From assembly GCA_051294375.1 (NCBI GenBank), contig CM119269.1, positions 16,233,010 to 16,297,009 of the forward strand: 64,000 bases of DNA, written 5' to 3'. The notes below the pieces were generated by a model, which was not told where the DNA came from, searched no databases, and was given only the letters and a program-made list of their open reading frames with translations. This document shows positions 1 through 13,895 of this stretch, in pieces; within the stretch, counting starts at the first letter, position 1; each line of letters begins with the position of its first letter. The DNA is from Paraspadella gotoi. Lineage: Eukaryota; Chaetognatha. A program made the translations under genes and the position numbers.

Positions 1-697
1 GGTTAAAAAAATATCTATCACTGAAAACCTGATAGGCAAAGTTAAAAAGGTTATCTTAAACCGATTACGTAGGTGATTTTGATTTTTCTTACTTGAAAAT
101 TGAATAGAAATTTATTTGAATAGAAGGAATATTTTTTTTGTTCTTATTTACCAAAGCTTTAATGGTATTGTGCACAAGTTTTTGTGGTCACAGCGCTGGG
201 GCAGTTCAAATTTAGAAGAGATAACGAAGCGGCGAGGGATGGAACTTTACGCTGCAGCTGCAGCGTCTTCCAAAACCTTCACCCAACAGCTGCCCATCTG
301 CGCTAAGCTGGTTTTTAAGCGAGTTTTCATCTAGTAAGATGATCGAACTTATGATTATGTAAATTACATATTTTTCATCTTTACATTATCAAAACGGTTA
401 TTTTATCCGTTAGCATAGGCATTATCTTTATTTGTCTAGGGCTTAAATGTATTTTCATAATTTTAAATATTGCTAATTTTTAAATTTAGAACATAAGTAA
501 TTTTTAAAAAACAATAATTTCTCTAACGTATTAACGTTTTACAACATTTGTATATTGTATGCGATTTTATAAAATTTATAATAATAAAATATACATATAT
601 ATATTTTTTTTAATCGTAAAAATAAAAAATTATTTAAATAATATATATTAAAATGAAGTAAATTTTGAATTAAGGTAAGAAAGCACTGTTGGTTAGA

Positions 698-736
<39 letters not shown>

Positions 737-1075
737 TTTTCACAACTATTTGAGTTTTTGATTTGAGTCCTAAACAAGGATTCGTTTGGATGCAGGTCAG
801 ATTCGACAAAGGGAAAAGTGACCTCAAGCTCGAGAACCCCAGACTCGTGCCCCCTTTTTCTTTCCCGCCCGCGGAGTTCTTTTCTTTTTTCTCTTTCTTT
901 CTTTCTTTTTCCTTTTCACAATTCTTTACCTTTTTTTCTTATTGTCGAAAGGTGTTCCTCCCCCAAATTCTTTCTCCTTCGTGTTTTTCTCGATGGTTCT
1001 CTGAGCAGCTCGAATGCGAACTTGAGTGGAGGCCCATTTCGCCCGATTACAAACGTTTCAAAGACTTTAACCACG

Positions 1076-1128
<53 letters not shown>

Positions 1129-1453
1129 ACACACCCTCCCATCGGAAAAGATTTTCACTAAGATATTACAACAAAAGCTTTGGACGTCTCGTCCAGCGAC
1201 CGTGAACGTTTCGCAGGACTTATGATATCCGACTGACTCGGAGATTTATGCAATTTTAATCTTATATCTATCATTTGATTCAAATCGTCGATTCATGAAA
1301 GAAATTCTGAATTCCGCGACGTGAATGGAGAGAGAGAATGAGAGAGAGAGAGAGAGAGCTGCGGACAAACAATCATCTCAAAGATCTGAGCGATTATGTC
1401 ACAAATCACAACTCATTCACAAATCTGAGCTCGACGCCGCTTATCACGTCTTT

Positions 1454-1519
<66 letters not shown>

Positions 1520-4322
1520 TTATTTTATTTTTAAAATTTTCGTCTACGATTTCGAAAACAGCGTGAGCGAATTGTACGCATTTGGGATTATTTCTTCTTT
1601 TAATTTAACTTTAATTTAACAGGGTTGAAAGAGTATATTTGTAGTTGAAATAAATTAAAATAACTCGGACTTTTAATTCGGTAAAAAGGAAGGAAAACGG
1701 ATTTCAATCATATGATAATTACTACTGGTTACCAGATTTGTTAGAAGTGTGATATCAGGTTTGATGATTAAGATTATTGTGATGATGATAATTACGAAAT
1801 AATTATAAACGGAAAATGATACTGATAAAAATAAGATGGACTCTAAAATATCCGCTCAGCAACTGATTAGAATTTTTCGATTAAATGCTACTTCTTTTAA
1901 AAATATTTGACTTATTATAGCGCTATGAGTATGATGTCTCATATCTGTTCCGAAATCTTTCGAAACTAAATCTTTTCGCTTGTGCGTAATTTTTTTAATA
2001 ACTTTCGTCTCATTTTACTCACGTTTTAAAAGATTGAAATACAAATTTTTTTACTTGTTTTTTCTTCTTTTTTTTGCAGTCTTTTTATTTATATTCTTTT
2101 GTATTATTCGTCATAATTAAATTCTAATAATAATTATGATAATTCTATTGATATTCCACCTTCCAGTAGATATGCTCCGTTGTTAACCCGAATCCTTCAT
2201 TGTCTTCTCATATCTTCCAACTTTTTTTTCTTTTCTTTTTTCTTTTTTTTTTTTTTTTTTTGAATTTCTCCTCTCTTCCTCTTCCTCTTTACTGTGGCTT
2301 CTGATTTCAATTGACGACTCACAAATTTGATATCTTATTATCAGGTGATTCTTTTGTGTCATGCGGACAAAAGGCGCTTCCGGTGGCGCCGCCTATTGAT
2401 CCAAAAAGAGCCTCGATATCGATAATCCGCCATCTTGGATTTGAGGCATCGATAAAATTATAAACTGGGGAAATATTATACCTTTCGGATTTCGTTAAAT
2501 CATATATTCTCTGACAGAATTTTGTAAATAACGAAGATGATGAATTTGAGTGTCGTCGGCACAGATGTTTTCTTCATAAAAGTAATGTTGAAGTCAGTAT
2601 CCTTTACTAACAAACAACTGGCTACGCAAGAAATATAAGATCTCCATCATAAAAACCACCAAAGTCTGTCCAAAGTCAGGGGCAAAATAGCTTATTTATT
2701 AAATGAATGGATAATTTTTATATTGGTTGTATCAATTTCATTACATTGTTTTCTTTAAAGTTAATATCGACTGCGGAAGTTGTACAAGAGCATGACGACA
2801 AATTCGAAAGATGTCAAATACGTTTGATTCCGGATTCGTCGACGCAACGGCGTCTCAATCGAGGCGCCCGTCTTCCGGCGCCGTCGATCCTCCTACCGTA
2901 GCATCACTCTTTCCTTCATTGCTCCGCAACACTACCCCCATCCACCGCCGCGTATCACTCCTTCGCGCACCGCCGCGTGTCACCGCTTTCCACGGCCGCC
3001 TTGGTTGCGCGCGCTCCCCCCGTGCCACGGGGTCGTCCTGTCACGCCTCTCTCCGCCGCGCGTGAATTATGAATCGTGAAAAACATTTTTCATTTGAAAA
3101 AAAAAAGGAAAAAAAAAAGTCCTCTTCCGGTTGGCGGTGTGAAAGCGATAGGGGGGAGCGATTGGGAGAGATGAGGAGTGAAAAGGGGTGGTGGTAATGT
3201 GGTGAAGTAGGGTTGTGAGAGACTGGGTGGAGTGAGGGTTTAAGGAATGTGAGGTGACATGGTTGTAAGTCGTAATAATTTTCTAAGTCACGGAAGTCAA
3301 TGCGCGATGCGTGACAATTAGTAGAATTAAAGTAGAATTAAATATTGCGTCAGAAATAATGAAAGATGTAAAAAATTGATTGCGTTGGAATTTAGTTTAT
3401 TTTAAATCCAGTGATCGAGCAAAAAAAAATATAGCGAAGGGGAGAACCGAAGAAGCGAAGGAGGCGTGTGGGGAATAACCGGTAATATGGGGCGGGGGAG
3501 GATCGGAGGGGGGGGGAAGAGCGATGGGACGAGACAAAGAATGCGACGACCGGAAACGACTGAGATGACTGAGGCAGGGAACGGCGAAGGTAGGTAAGGT
3601 ACGGTAAAGTACGGTAAGGTAAGTATCGCGAAGTTAGTGAAGTGAAAAGTAGAGGAATTAAGGGCGGGGCGAGTAATTATTGGGGTAAGTTAGGGACAAC
3701 AAGAGAAAAGTGAGAGTGCAGTGGGCGTGGCGGGGTAAGTTTTTTTGAAAAAAAAGTCTGCGGCTGAACCGGAAGTAAAAGGAAAAAAAAAAAGAAAGAA
3801 AGAAAGAAAAGAAGCGTCTCTTTCATCTTTTCCGTCGTCGGTTCAAGTTCATGAAACAAGATCACTGCTGACGATGTGATTCAAGGGATCCGCCGAGGAA
3901 GAGTGATGGCTTCTGCGAGGGCGTTGGGTGAGGATGCGGGGGTGGGGGGTGGGGAGGGGTGGTGAGTGGGGTGAGGACCGAGGAGGATGAGGAAGAGGAT
4001 GAGAATTTTTAGATGAAGAATGAAACCGGAAAGTTTCATGCAGAGGGATGGGGATTATATATATATGACTTATATATATATATATGACTTATAAGTATAT
4101 AGAGAGATGTTGATGAAACATTGAGGTTTTGGGTGGTTCGGTGGTTAATGTTGTGGTCGAGTGGTTTGGTGAGGGGGTTTTTGTTGGGAGGGGGAGAAGG
4201 GAGGCGTGGAGTGGGGGTTGTGGAGGACGAGACTCGAGTCGAGAGATCTCCAAGAAGAAAAGTCTGATTCCGATTTTAAAAATTTAAAAGTCGGAATTTT
4301 TGAAGGGAAATCGCGGTCGAGA

Positions 4323-4404
<82 letters not shown>

Positions 4405-5026
4405 AGAGAGAGAGAGCCGAGCCCCATTGTTTCCATCCCGAAATTCGTAATCAGAGAGGAGATGATGTGACTCAAGAAGCGAAAAGGTTTGGGTCGCAGT
4501 TTGAGGCCATCGAGATTTTTCGGGTGAAAGTAGAGAGAGATGGAGTTCACAGCGCTCTCAGAAATCACATATAATTTTTTGGTCGTAGTAGTTCAGTCTT
4601 CACGCTTTACAAAAGTAAAAAATACAATGTTCGTTCAGGATACGGCGATTAGTGAAAGTGGCCAAAAAGATTAGATTTTCTCTCTTCCTAATGTTAATTT
4701 TTGTTTGTAACCTCTTTATTGTTTGTTTCTTTTAATCTTATTATGAGGAAATAACAATTACAAGGCGCTGATTTTTATAAATCTTATTACTAAACACCAA
4801 ACATCATGATCTTAAAAAATCATGGCTCCTTAATATCATTCTTGCTTGTAAAATGACAAATGAAACGATTCATGAAAACGTCTCTTAAACCTTTCCCGGA
4901 CTCCAGCTACTCTCAAGACTCATCGCTCGAGTTGGCAAGTAATAATAACAACAACAGCAAAAACTATTGCTCAAGGAAAACAGAGAAAGAATAACCTCAA
5001 TAAGAAAAGAAAGCGAAAAAAAAAAA
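1..5026. other. Gene-free AT-rich stretch with GA/CT repeats
   Basis: Holds five (GA)n/(CT)n tracts, a GC-rich patch at 2830-3065, G-rich sequence at 3130-4200 and a short TATATA run at 4055-4090. One CAGCGCTG lies at 191. No supported gene. Confidence 0.6.
4321..4416. repeat. (GA)n microsatellite, interrupted
   Basis: AG run with a few extra A or G bases. Similar tracts lie at 703-732, 1079-1128, 1328-1359, 1457-1516, 11030-11126, 12252-12320, 13479-13526, 18114-18171, 18733-18813, 20769-20811, 24860-24891, 25373-25406 and 40434-40510. Confidence 0.92.
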
Positions 5027-5208
5027 ATAGTCGTGTGGCCCTCGACTTGTTGCCGCTTTCCAACGTGACTCGTCCTCCGCAGCCGCCGTCCGCCGCGTCC
5101 GCCGCGGCAGCCGCAGCCGCCGCTGTTTGGAATGAAATTGTCATTTTGAACTTGGATGGAAACTGGGACAACGAGGGCTGCCGAGGTTTCCTACCCCCGG
5201 CGGGTTGA
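5027..5208 (+). CDS. Possible exon with GPS-like motif
   Basis: Plus-strand frame: NSRVALDLLPLSNVTRP, a Pro/Ala-rich stretch, then VWNEIVILNLDGNWDNEGCR, then a stop at 5206-5208. W-N ... G-x-W-x-x-E-G-C resembles the GPS cleavage motif of adhesion receptors, but the Cys normally just before the first Trp is absent and no other receptor segment is nearby. Donor-like CGAG|GTTTCC follows GCR. The minus strand is also open here, so this is weak. Confidence 0.18.
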
Positions 5209-5771
5209 GGTTGAAAAGGGAGACGCCGGCGGAGGCAGGTGAAGGAGTTAGAGTGGAGGGTAGGGATGAAAAAAAAAGAGGGGTGGAGGAAAGGGGGGTA
5301 GGAGGGGAAGATAGGAGAGTAAAGAGAAGAAAAGAGATATAGAAAATAAAGACGGAAGAAAAAGTGATTCATCGTGAGAAGAGAAAGGAAGTTGTATTAG
5401 ATAGAAATGCCTGCAGGAACTAAAAAGGAGGGAAAAGTCGAAAGAGAGTCATGGACTTTTTCTGTTCACAGTTTCTCTTATTTTGTTATTAATAGTATTA
5501 TTTGATCATTTTATTCGTTGATTCTATTATTTTTATAAAACAGTTTATCGTTGTACCATTATTTTATAACTGAAATAGATATCCGCTCAAATCGCGTGGG
5601 CAATTAAGAAAAGAATCTATTTCTCAGAAATTTTCTTGATTCGTCTTAATAAAGAATCGGACTTCACAATTAAAAAGATTCACACAACCAACCGTGCTAC
5701 GTTATCGTCTTGTTTCTTTTTTTTTTTTAAAGCTTAACTCCGCGCAACACCTAGCTTTTCTCTCGCTTCCC

Positions 5772-5865
5772 ATTGGACGACGACCCCTCGTGCTCGTCGT
5801 CGATTGGCGGAGAGACTCGACTCCAAAAGCCAATTAGGTGACTCTTCGTCGTCGGCGCTGATTGG
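5772..5865. promoter_or_regulatory. Four regularly spaced CCAAT/ATTGG boxes
   Basis: ATTGG at 5772, 5803 and 5861 and CCAAT at 5830, with start spacings of 31, 27 and 31 bp in a GC-rich segment. Spacing near 31 bp is typical of NF-Y-driven promoters of cell-cycle genes. An E2F-like pair lies about 610 bp downstream. Confidence 0.5.
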
Positions 5866-6476
5866 CCGGCGAAGTTTTTCCAGGAATGTCGTCGAGGCGA
5901 CGCGTGACATCTGTGTTACGTCCCAGGCGTGAATGAGGGGGAAGATGCCACCTGATCGCACCCGACGAGCCTCGCGGCGCGAAGACGACCTCGAGGCGCC
6001 TGGTTTGTTTTTTTTTTTTTCTTTTTGCGGTGCCTGGAACGCCCCTCGACTCTATTTGACATTTAAATGACCTTCAGAGGTTGGAAACACTTTTTTTTCG
6101 TTCTTGTCAGTTTACTTTAACATAGATCTGATAGAGACAGTGCCGAAGATCAGCTTACTTAACCGACCGCGCGAAACTTAACACAAACGGGGCGACAATA
6201 TCTGGCCTGACTTCTCCGTGCCCACCCGTTTCCACGGCGCCTGATCCTCTAACCTTCGACGATAAGTGTGTCGATGCCAAAAGGGATTTTCTTTGTCGTC
6301 GTTGAGGTGATGAGGTAGCGTTTCTCGCCTAAAAAGTATTCTCAAATTATATTACTAATGAAATCCTTAAAATCACTAATGATAGAGAGTCTTCATTGCG
6401 AATTAGCATTTCCTTTAGTTTAGAAGTAGATTCGCCTGATGAGAGCGCAATTTTCTCGCGGCGCCTCGACGCTAAA

Positions 6477-6503
6477 TTTTTGCGCCAAATTGGGCGCCAA
6501 ATC
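6477..6503. promoter_or_regulatory. Tandem E2F-like sites
   Basis: Reads TTTTTGCGCCAAAT and then TGGGCGCCAAAT, two GCGCCAAA cores 13 bp apart, both matching the E2F/DP consensus. The surrounding sequence is GC-rich and CpG-rich. Confidence 0.5.
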
Positions 6504-7954
6504 GTCTAATCGAGGCCGTAAATCGAGCCACTAACTCGCCCAATCTTTTGAAGCAAAATATATAAAGAATGTACATTGTAGAATGTAAAATATAGAAAAA
6601 GAAAAGTCGCGGGGGATGACTTTGTAATTTGTATCTCGATTTCGCCCAATCCTCGGTTTTAAAGTTTTTAAAGTGAAAAGCGTCGAATTAGAAAGAAGAG
6701 TTTTCTTTTTGTAACTTTTCTTCGTTCACGTCTTTTGTCGTCGTCGTCTTCGTCGTCGTTATCGTCGTCGTCGGAAATAAAATAGGGGAGCCATAACTCG
6801 CGGCGAAAAGACTCCGCAGGGATCCTTTTATGGGCTACGAGGTGCCTTCGGAGATAACGCCTCGGACCCGGACCGGTTAGAACCGGCGCGGTCCGCCAAC
6901 GAGCGCCGCACGTAACGCCCGGCCAACGGCGCCCCGCGTTGCGGCGTTGGGGGACGACGCCGGTTTTTTTTTTTAAGGGAGGTCGAGACGACGCCGAGGT
7001 TGAAGGTGAGAAGAGTTTAGACAAAGTGACCCCAGAGCCGGAAATTTTTTTTCTCTATCTTACGAGCGGAGCGGCGTCGGGGCCAGGCTGTTTTAAATTT
7101 TTAAAGATTTATCGTAGGTTTAAGTTTGTTAGAATAAAAAAGATTTACAGATCTTTGAGGATGACCTACTTAGTAATATATAGAATATAATATAGTGACC
7201 GAACTATCAAAGCAGTTCTCGCATCATTTTCTTGGAATGTTTCCCTCAGATCCCTACGAGCAGAAGCGATTGCCTTTTGTTTTAAATTCAATTTTTTGAA
7301 TTGCAACTAGAAATTTAAAAGTGAGCGCCGTTTTAAAACTGCGGAAATTTAAGGAAGTCGATTTAAAAAAAAACAAGTGAACACATTTTTTTTATTTCTC
7401 AGCCGACTTAGAGAGTCAACCTATAACCTTTAATGATAGCATACATAATTTTGTCACTTTTTATTTAATTTAGCACAATAAACATGTTTTTCTGAATTTT
7501 TCATACTCGCGTTAACACTCCTCAGTCCTCATAAAGATGAATCGATCCTTATGTTTCAAAAAATAAAATTAGAATTAATAAATAGTTAAAATGCAATAAA
7601 TAAATGCAATAAATAAATGCAATATACTCTCAACTTTTATTCTTAAACGTTTCTATCTCCTTACCTTTTCTTTTTTCTTTTCCTTCTTTTTTTTCTTCTC
7701 GTCAGTGTTGTTTCGTGTTTCCGTTCCTCCAATCCTTCTTTCCTCTACACGTTTGGCAGGTGATCGCTTCCACCGCAATTTAGTTTTGAACTTTCAACTC
7801 GAAGGAATGAATTGGAAACCGAAATTGATTTCCTCCTCCTCCTCTTCCTCCTCCGATTCTCACGTCGAACTTTTTTTTTCGATTTTTTTTAATTTTCTTT
7901 TTTTTTCACTTTTTGACTGTAAAATTTTTTTTTCTCACTGACGTACATAACACA

Positions 7955-9785
7955 TAACATGACACATTGTGACTCGATAAGATCCCTATGTTTGAGTTAC
8001 TATGTAGAGAATATTGTGGGAACGTTCAATTTAGAGCTCCCAGAAATACCATGCATTTTTGAAAAGTTCCTGATACCTGCAAAGTTTCTTGTGCCAAATT
8101 TAATGGAGAACACGAATATCACAAAAAATTTCCCTGAATGCTCTTGATGGATTTTCCACGCCAGTTTTTGCGTCGTACCACTTCCGGTTTTAAAAAATAA
8201 GGATTTTTGGAAAAAATGAGCTGTTATTCAGCCAGCATACTTAAATTAATCAAAATAAAGTTATTAATAACCTTATTACTATATTTTTGTTGTGGTTTTT
8301 AAAATAAGGTTAAAAAATTAATATTAAGAAAGACTTCAAATTAAAAATTATTAGTTTTTTTTAAGCCAAATCGTCCCTGACCAAATTACTCTACAAATTC
8401 TAATAAGATTGTATAAGAAAGTATGATTTGGTTATATAAATAGAACTCTCTAAGGGATTTTAAAATATTAATCCTTAAGCCAAGATATTGCCTTTAAAGG
8501 TTTGCCAAATGAGACAAAAAGAAAGCAGGCAAATTAGATAAAAGGCGCCCTAGGCCTTTGTGGCTAGCAAGCCTCCCACTCAACCTTAACCCTAAACCTC
8601 TCTCCCAACCAAAACCTTAGTCTAGGCCTTATATTCATTTGCAAGCCTCAAATCTAGTACAAGCTTATAACAAGATTAAGTATTGTGATATTGCAATTTG
8701 GACAGGCTAGAAAAGGACAGGAAAGCTTGGGTTAGGGTTAGGGAAAGTACTGGGGAAGGAAATTAAGAAATTAAAATTTAGCCTTATGATGGCCGGGAAG
8801 CAGGGATGCCTGAGTTGAGGCTCAGAGGTGAACCTCAGGCTGATGTGAGGGTTGGTGGAGAGGCTCTGGAGTGATGAGGCTAGGGTTCTGGCATGAATAT
8901 AATACAGGAGGCCTAGGGTAGGGTTAGGGCTAAGGAAGTGGCTCTCTGCAGATTTCACCAGCCAGGGAAACTGGTGAGGGTTTAGGGTTAAGGTTGAGCA
9001 GGAAGTACATGAGCTTGGGTTAAGGTTAGGGGAAAGGCTGCTCGGGTAAGACAAAAAGCTCACGTTAGGGTTAGGGCTAGGTTAAATATCCAAGCCAGGG
9101 AAACTGATTAAGATTAAGGTTTTGTTTAGGGCCCGGTTTAGGGTAAGGGTTGAGTGAGAGGCTTGCTAGCTGCAAAGGCTAAATTGCCTTCCATCTAATT
9201 CGCTACTATTTTGCCATCACTTGTAATCTTTTTAAAAGCCAATCATCTTAGTTTAAAGATTAAAGATTTAAAATCCTAGACATTTTAATTTTTTTAACCA
9301 GATAGTAAATTTTATTAAAATTAGTAAAGTAGTTTGGTTTCAGGGCCAATTTGGCTTAAAAAGAATTATGAAGTTTTAAACTTGACGCCTTTTTGTAATA
9401 ATATATTTTATAACCTTATTTATAAACTAATATAAAAATGTAATATTAAGGTTATTGGTAACTTTATTTTGATTAATTTAAGTATGCTGGCTGAATAACA
9501 AGCTTATTTATGTTCCAAAAACCCTGAATTTTTTAAAACCGGAAGTGCTTCAAACGCAAAAACTGGCGTGGAAAATCCATAATGAGGCATCCAGGAAAAT
9601 TTTTATTGTGATATTCGTTTTTCTCCAACTAAATTTGGCACAAGAAACTTCGCAGGTATCAGGAAACTTTTCCATAAATGTATGATATTTCTGGGACCTC
9701 TAACGTTCATAAATTTGAGAAAAGATTCGTCAATTCACGAGATGCCCCTTATCCAGTTCCAACTTCAAAGTCACCATGTTAAATA
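7955..9785. mobile_element. Fold-back element with inverted arms of roughly 600 bp
   Basis: The left arm (about 8018-8625) and right arm (about 9095-9710) are inverted copies. Examples are TGGATTTTCCACGCCAGTTT (8150) against its complement (9560), CAGCCAGCATACTTAAATTA (8230) against 9475, and GCTAGCAAGCCTC (8563) against 9163. Weaker similarity continues outward to about 7955 and 9785. The loop (8626-9094) contains several TTAGGG-type units. No transposase frame or clear target duplication was seen. This is probably a long-TIR MITE or fold-back transposon. Confidence 0.8.
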
Positions 9786-11046
9786 CTGGGTGAATGAGAG
9801 CGCGTTAAAGATTAGTTTAGTTTATTGACTCTTAGTTTAGTTTATTGACTCTTCCCATCTCTAATTATGTAATTATTCATTTTTTAGCCACTAAAGTCAC
9901 TAATTCTTATTTAGCCTATTATGTTTCACTTTTCTTGGTACTACATTCTCTTTTTCTTTTTAGCTTTCTTCTCTTTTCCTATCTCCCTCCGTTCGCCTTC
10001 TTCTCTTTCTTTTTCTTTCTGCCCAACCTTGTCCTTCGAAAACAAGCTTATCTCGTCCCTTTCTACTAACCACTCACTCGCCCACCCACTCCTCCCCCTC
10101 AACCACTCCACCCACCCACACCACCCACCACCCACCGCCTCCATTATCGCGCCATCTGGAAAAAGGTGACCGGATTCGTTGAAGATGAAAATAGATGAGG
10201 TAAGCATAAGAGAAGAAAAGGGTTGAGCGAAAGGGAAGGGGGCGGCGGCGTCTGGACAAGGTAAGCGCCGAGAGAAAAGGTAAGGCGAGGGTGCGTGAGA
10301 CGGATGGAAAAGTCGCTGGGATAAATTGATATCGGAATCTTGAGACATGCGTCTTTTCTTTTTTGTGGGGGGAGTGAAGGCGGGGGATGAAATGATGGGG
10401 TGTGAATGTAGTGTGAATAGAGAGGAAGAATGAGAGGATGAGTTGTGTCGTCGATGTGGTGGTGGTCGTCGTCGTCGTCGTCGTTGTCGTCTATAAGTCT
10501 GCGTAGACATTTTCCGCTTCCGTAGTTCAGACTTCGGCGCACCTTTTCTTCTTCGCTTAAATTACTTTTACTCAACTTGAATCGTTGTCCTCACATATTT
10601 TAGTTATTTCTCTGATTTTTTTGAATCAATTTAGAGAAACATGAATTCACTGGAGAAACCGAAACATATACGCCTTGTTAAGTATATAAATGTTACGTAA
10701 TAGTTACGTATTGAAAAAAAAAACTGATTTTCGACGTCGTGGGTTTAAAACTTATCAAGTATGAAAAGCGCAAACAAAACGTGACAAACTAATCTATACC
10801 ATCCCACACTAACTCCCAAGTTACCACGCAACCCCCCCCCCAAAAAAAAAAGTATTTGAAAGTAAACGGAAAGACTTGAATTCGGCGGAAACGGAAGGAA
10901 AAAAAAGTAAAGAAAAAAAAGAAAGTTGGAATGTGGTTTTGATGAATTGGAGGAATCCACTGGAAGAGAAGGTCACTTCAATGGGTTCAACCAATCTTGT
11001 TTCTGGGCAAATTTAAGATTTTTTTTTCTTTCTCTCTCTCTCTGCT

Positions 11047-11116
<70 letters not shown>

Positions 11117-12247
11117 CTCTCTCTCATCTTTTTTTTTCTTTCTGCTTTTTTTTCTTTCTCCCGTCACTCTCTCTTTTCTCCCTTTTTTTTCTCCGTGCCA
11201 CTCGAAATCGGTGATTTCTCACTTCAATCTCTTTCTTAGCTTTCTTTCTTTTTTTCTTACTTTCCTACCTCTGTCTGTCTTTCTTTCTTTCTTTCCCTCA
11301 TTCCCTCTCTCCCCTCCTTCCCTGGTTCCGGAGGTGTTTTAAAAGGGGTCCTAAAACCTTTTTTGTCAGACGAGAAATCCTTTTCTTAAAAAAAGTCACT
11401 GGTTGTGGCGGACATTTTTTTTTTTCGCGTTGTCGGCGGCTAAAATGAGTGATTTTGTCTCAACTATTTTCGACGTGATTTGAAAGCGGGGTCGACGAAG
11501 TCATAGTGAGACAGTGAGACACTCACGCTTCCACCTTCACCACCCCCCCCCGTGCAGCCCTCACTTTCTCACAAATCTCAAAACCCACTTTGCAGCAAGA
11601 TGCTACAAATTATGAACGAGCAACGTTCTTTTCGCAGTCTTACAAAATAGAATAAAAGGCAAACAAACTGTTTGGGGGCCACGACTTTTTTCAAAATCCA
11701 AATGGAGTCACACTATATGTATAGCCTTAATAAAAATTCCGAAGTAGTGAAATTTAAATCTTTTTTTTTTCTTCACGCTCCACCAAATATGACTTTCTTT
11801 CGCACCGTAACCCTCACAATATTTTTTTAAAGAGCATATGGTGGCCTAGTAACTCCTAAGCCCAAGCACTTAAAAATGGATGTACATAGAAGAGTCCTCA
11901 AACGGCTTTAGAGTTTAGAGACAGATGTTCTAAAACCGTCGCTTAAGTTGTGCAAAATTTAATTTTCACCATTAGTTAATTTTCAAAAAATATGGGTCAA
12001 ATTTCGCGGTTACTCACGGACTTTCGACGCTCGCGAGTGACGCACTCAGACGACGCCGAATTCTTCATTGTCGTCGTCGTCGTCGTCGTCGCCTTTGACC
12101 TTACGCCTTTTGTTTTTGCTCATCCACAAATGGCGGCAGATGCGGCGTCAAATTTGGCGCTGCGAACGCGGAATTACGCGATGGGCAGTTGGCACGGCAG
12201 GAACGTTTCCGTGAAAATGAATATTCGATGCTGCAATCCTCCTCAAA

Positions 12248-12300
<53 letters not shown>

Positions 12301-13025
12301 CTCTCTCTCTCGTCTCTCTCCCTCTCGGTTCTCTCTCTCTGCTCTGCTTTCAGTTCCCTTCATGACCCACTTAGTGAGCGACTAATCATACTCTCGTTCT
12401 ACTTTTTTTTATCTCCTTAATTTTTTCCTCCCTAAGCTTAATGAGTTGACCAATGCAAAAAAAGAAAAATAAATGGAGCTTTTAAAATTCTAAAACAAAA
12501 ATAACACGAAAAAACAGCGACCAAAAAGGGAGAGATTTTAAATACAATATGGAGCTATAAGAAGAAAAGTACGTAAAGGTGTACGTCTATGTATTCAAGA
12601 CTGTTTTCCTAAACTACGGAATATATAGATCATGATATAGACTATATTGGTTTATTTCTCACTGTTTACGTCTGTCTTTTCGAGTCGAAGCGGTTTTTTG
12701 CAATTTTTTATGAAATGAACAAAAGATGAATTTTTTTCTTTTTGGTCGTGAGAAAGCTCGTGATTCTGATAAACCGTTCACGGTTTTCGTCGCTTCACAG
12801 TGACCTCATTTTTTTTTAAACATTGAATTTTTTTGCCCAAAGAACAATTTATTATGTATTATTACATCGTGACGATATACAGCAGTTTCAACTGGCGACA
12901 ACATTTCGCCCAGAAGCAACAGAAATATCGGTTAATAAATGTTCAACTTGATTCAATAACTTGAATAGCGAACTAATAAGTGCAATATCTTTAATCCTAG
13001 ATTTCCTCGCCAAAAAATCCAGATA
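9786..13025. other. Gene-free stretch, low complexity
   Basis: Pyrimidine-rich at 9900-10140, purine-rich on the other side to 10440, a GTC run near 10470, (CT)n at 11030 and 12252, and a GC-richer patch at 12000-12240 containing TTTGGCGC. Open frames are compositional. No supported gene. Confidence 0.55.
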
Positions 13026-13257
13026 TTATGGCAACGGGGAGACATGTGCGATTCCCTGGCGTTCAGGGGTTTGGACGTGCAGTGACCACCCCATGTCACT
13101 GGCGTGTTTATGCCGACACCATCACACTTTAACCAGCGTGACCGTGAGGGAATTGAAGCCGGAACTCAGGGTTGGTGAACGAGCTGTCCAAACCAATGGG
13201 ACGAACTGAGTTTCACCAAACTATACGGGAGGCGAATTTCGGACTCGCCACTATATA
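13026..13257 (-). mobile_element. tRNA-derived SINE-like repeat, copy A1
   Basis: Matches 30706-30939 in reverse orientation over about 230 bp. On the minus strand it starts with a small hairpin (GGCGAGT ... ATTCGCC), then has a D-arm-like region and a B-box-like segment before its TTGCCATAA end. Confidence 0.72.
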
Positions 13258-13895
13258 CTAATTTGATGGCCTTAAAGCCGACATCCATTCGCGGCGGTCA
13301 TCGGTGAAGGAGCAAAGCAAATCATTCTTCGGGCTTTTTCTGCTACAATCGTTGCGAGATTGTAAATAAATTTTTTCGATGTCCTACATTGAGCGCTCAT
13401 GAATTTAGAACAGTTGGCTTAGCGAAGAAGTTGCCTATTTTACTTCCCCCTCCTCCCCTTTCCGGAGAGTGCGAGACGAGAGGAGAGAGAGAGAGAGAAG
13501 AGGAAAGAGAGAGAGAGAGAGAGAGTATATTTAAAAGAATCCACATTTAGAAGATGTGATGAAAATCACAGTTAGAATGAATAGAAATGATAGGTTCGCT
13601 GGTAATAAACTTGTAAATGGCGAAATATTGTACAAATGTCGCTGTCTCGTCCTTTTTCTCCATAATTCCCGATTTCAACTTCTTTTTTCTTTCTCCATCT
13701 TCTTCTCTTTTTTTTTAAAGAGAATATTTCTATGTCTTTTCTTACTTTTTCTTTCACTTTGTTTTTCCCTCCTCTCTCACCATTTCACAACTCATATTTC
13801 TCACATCTATTCCAAATTACAACCATTTTTAGTTGTCACTTCACATTCTATCGCTTCAAGTCATTTCTTAGAAATATAAGACCTAAAGTTCCGTC

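Noticed and set aside
2811-3065. GC-rich 84-residue frame
   Set aside because: Composition is dominated by Arg/Ser/Pro from CpG-rich DNA. No splice context or recognisable motif.
8720-9080. TTAGGG-like units as a telomere or interstitial telomere
   Set aside because: They are few, diverged and sit in the loop of the fold-back element.
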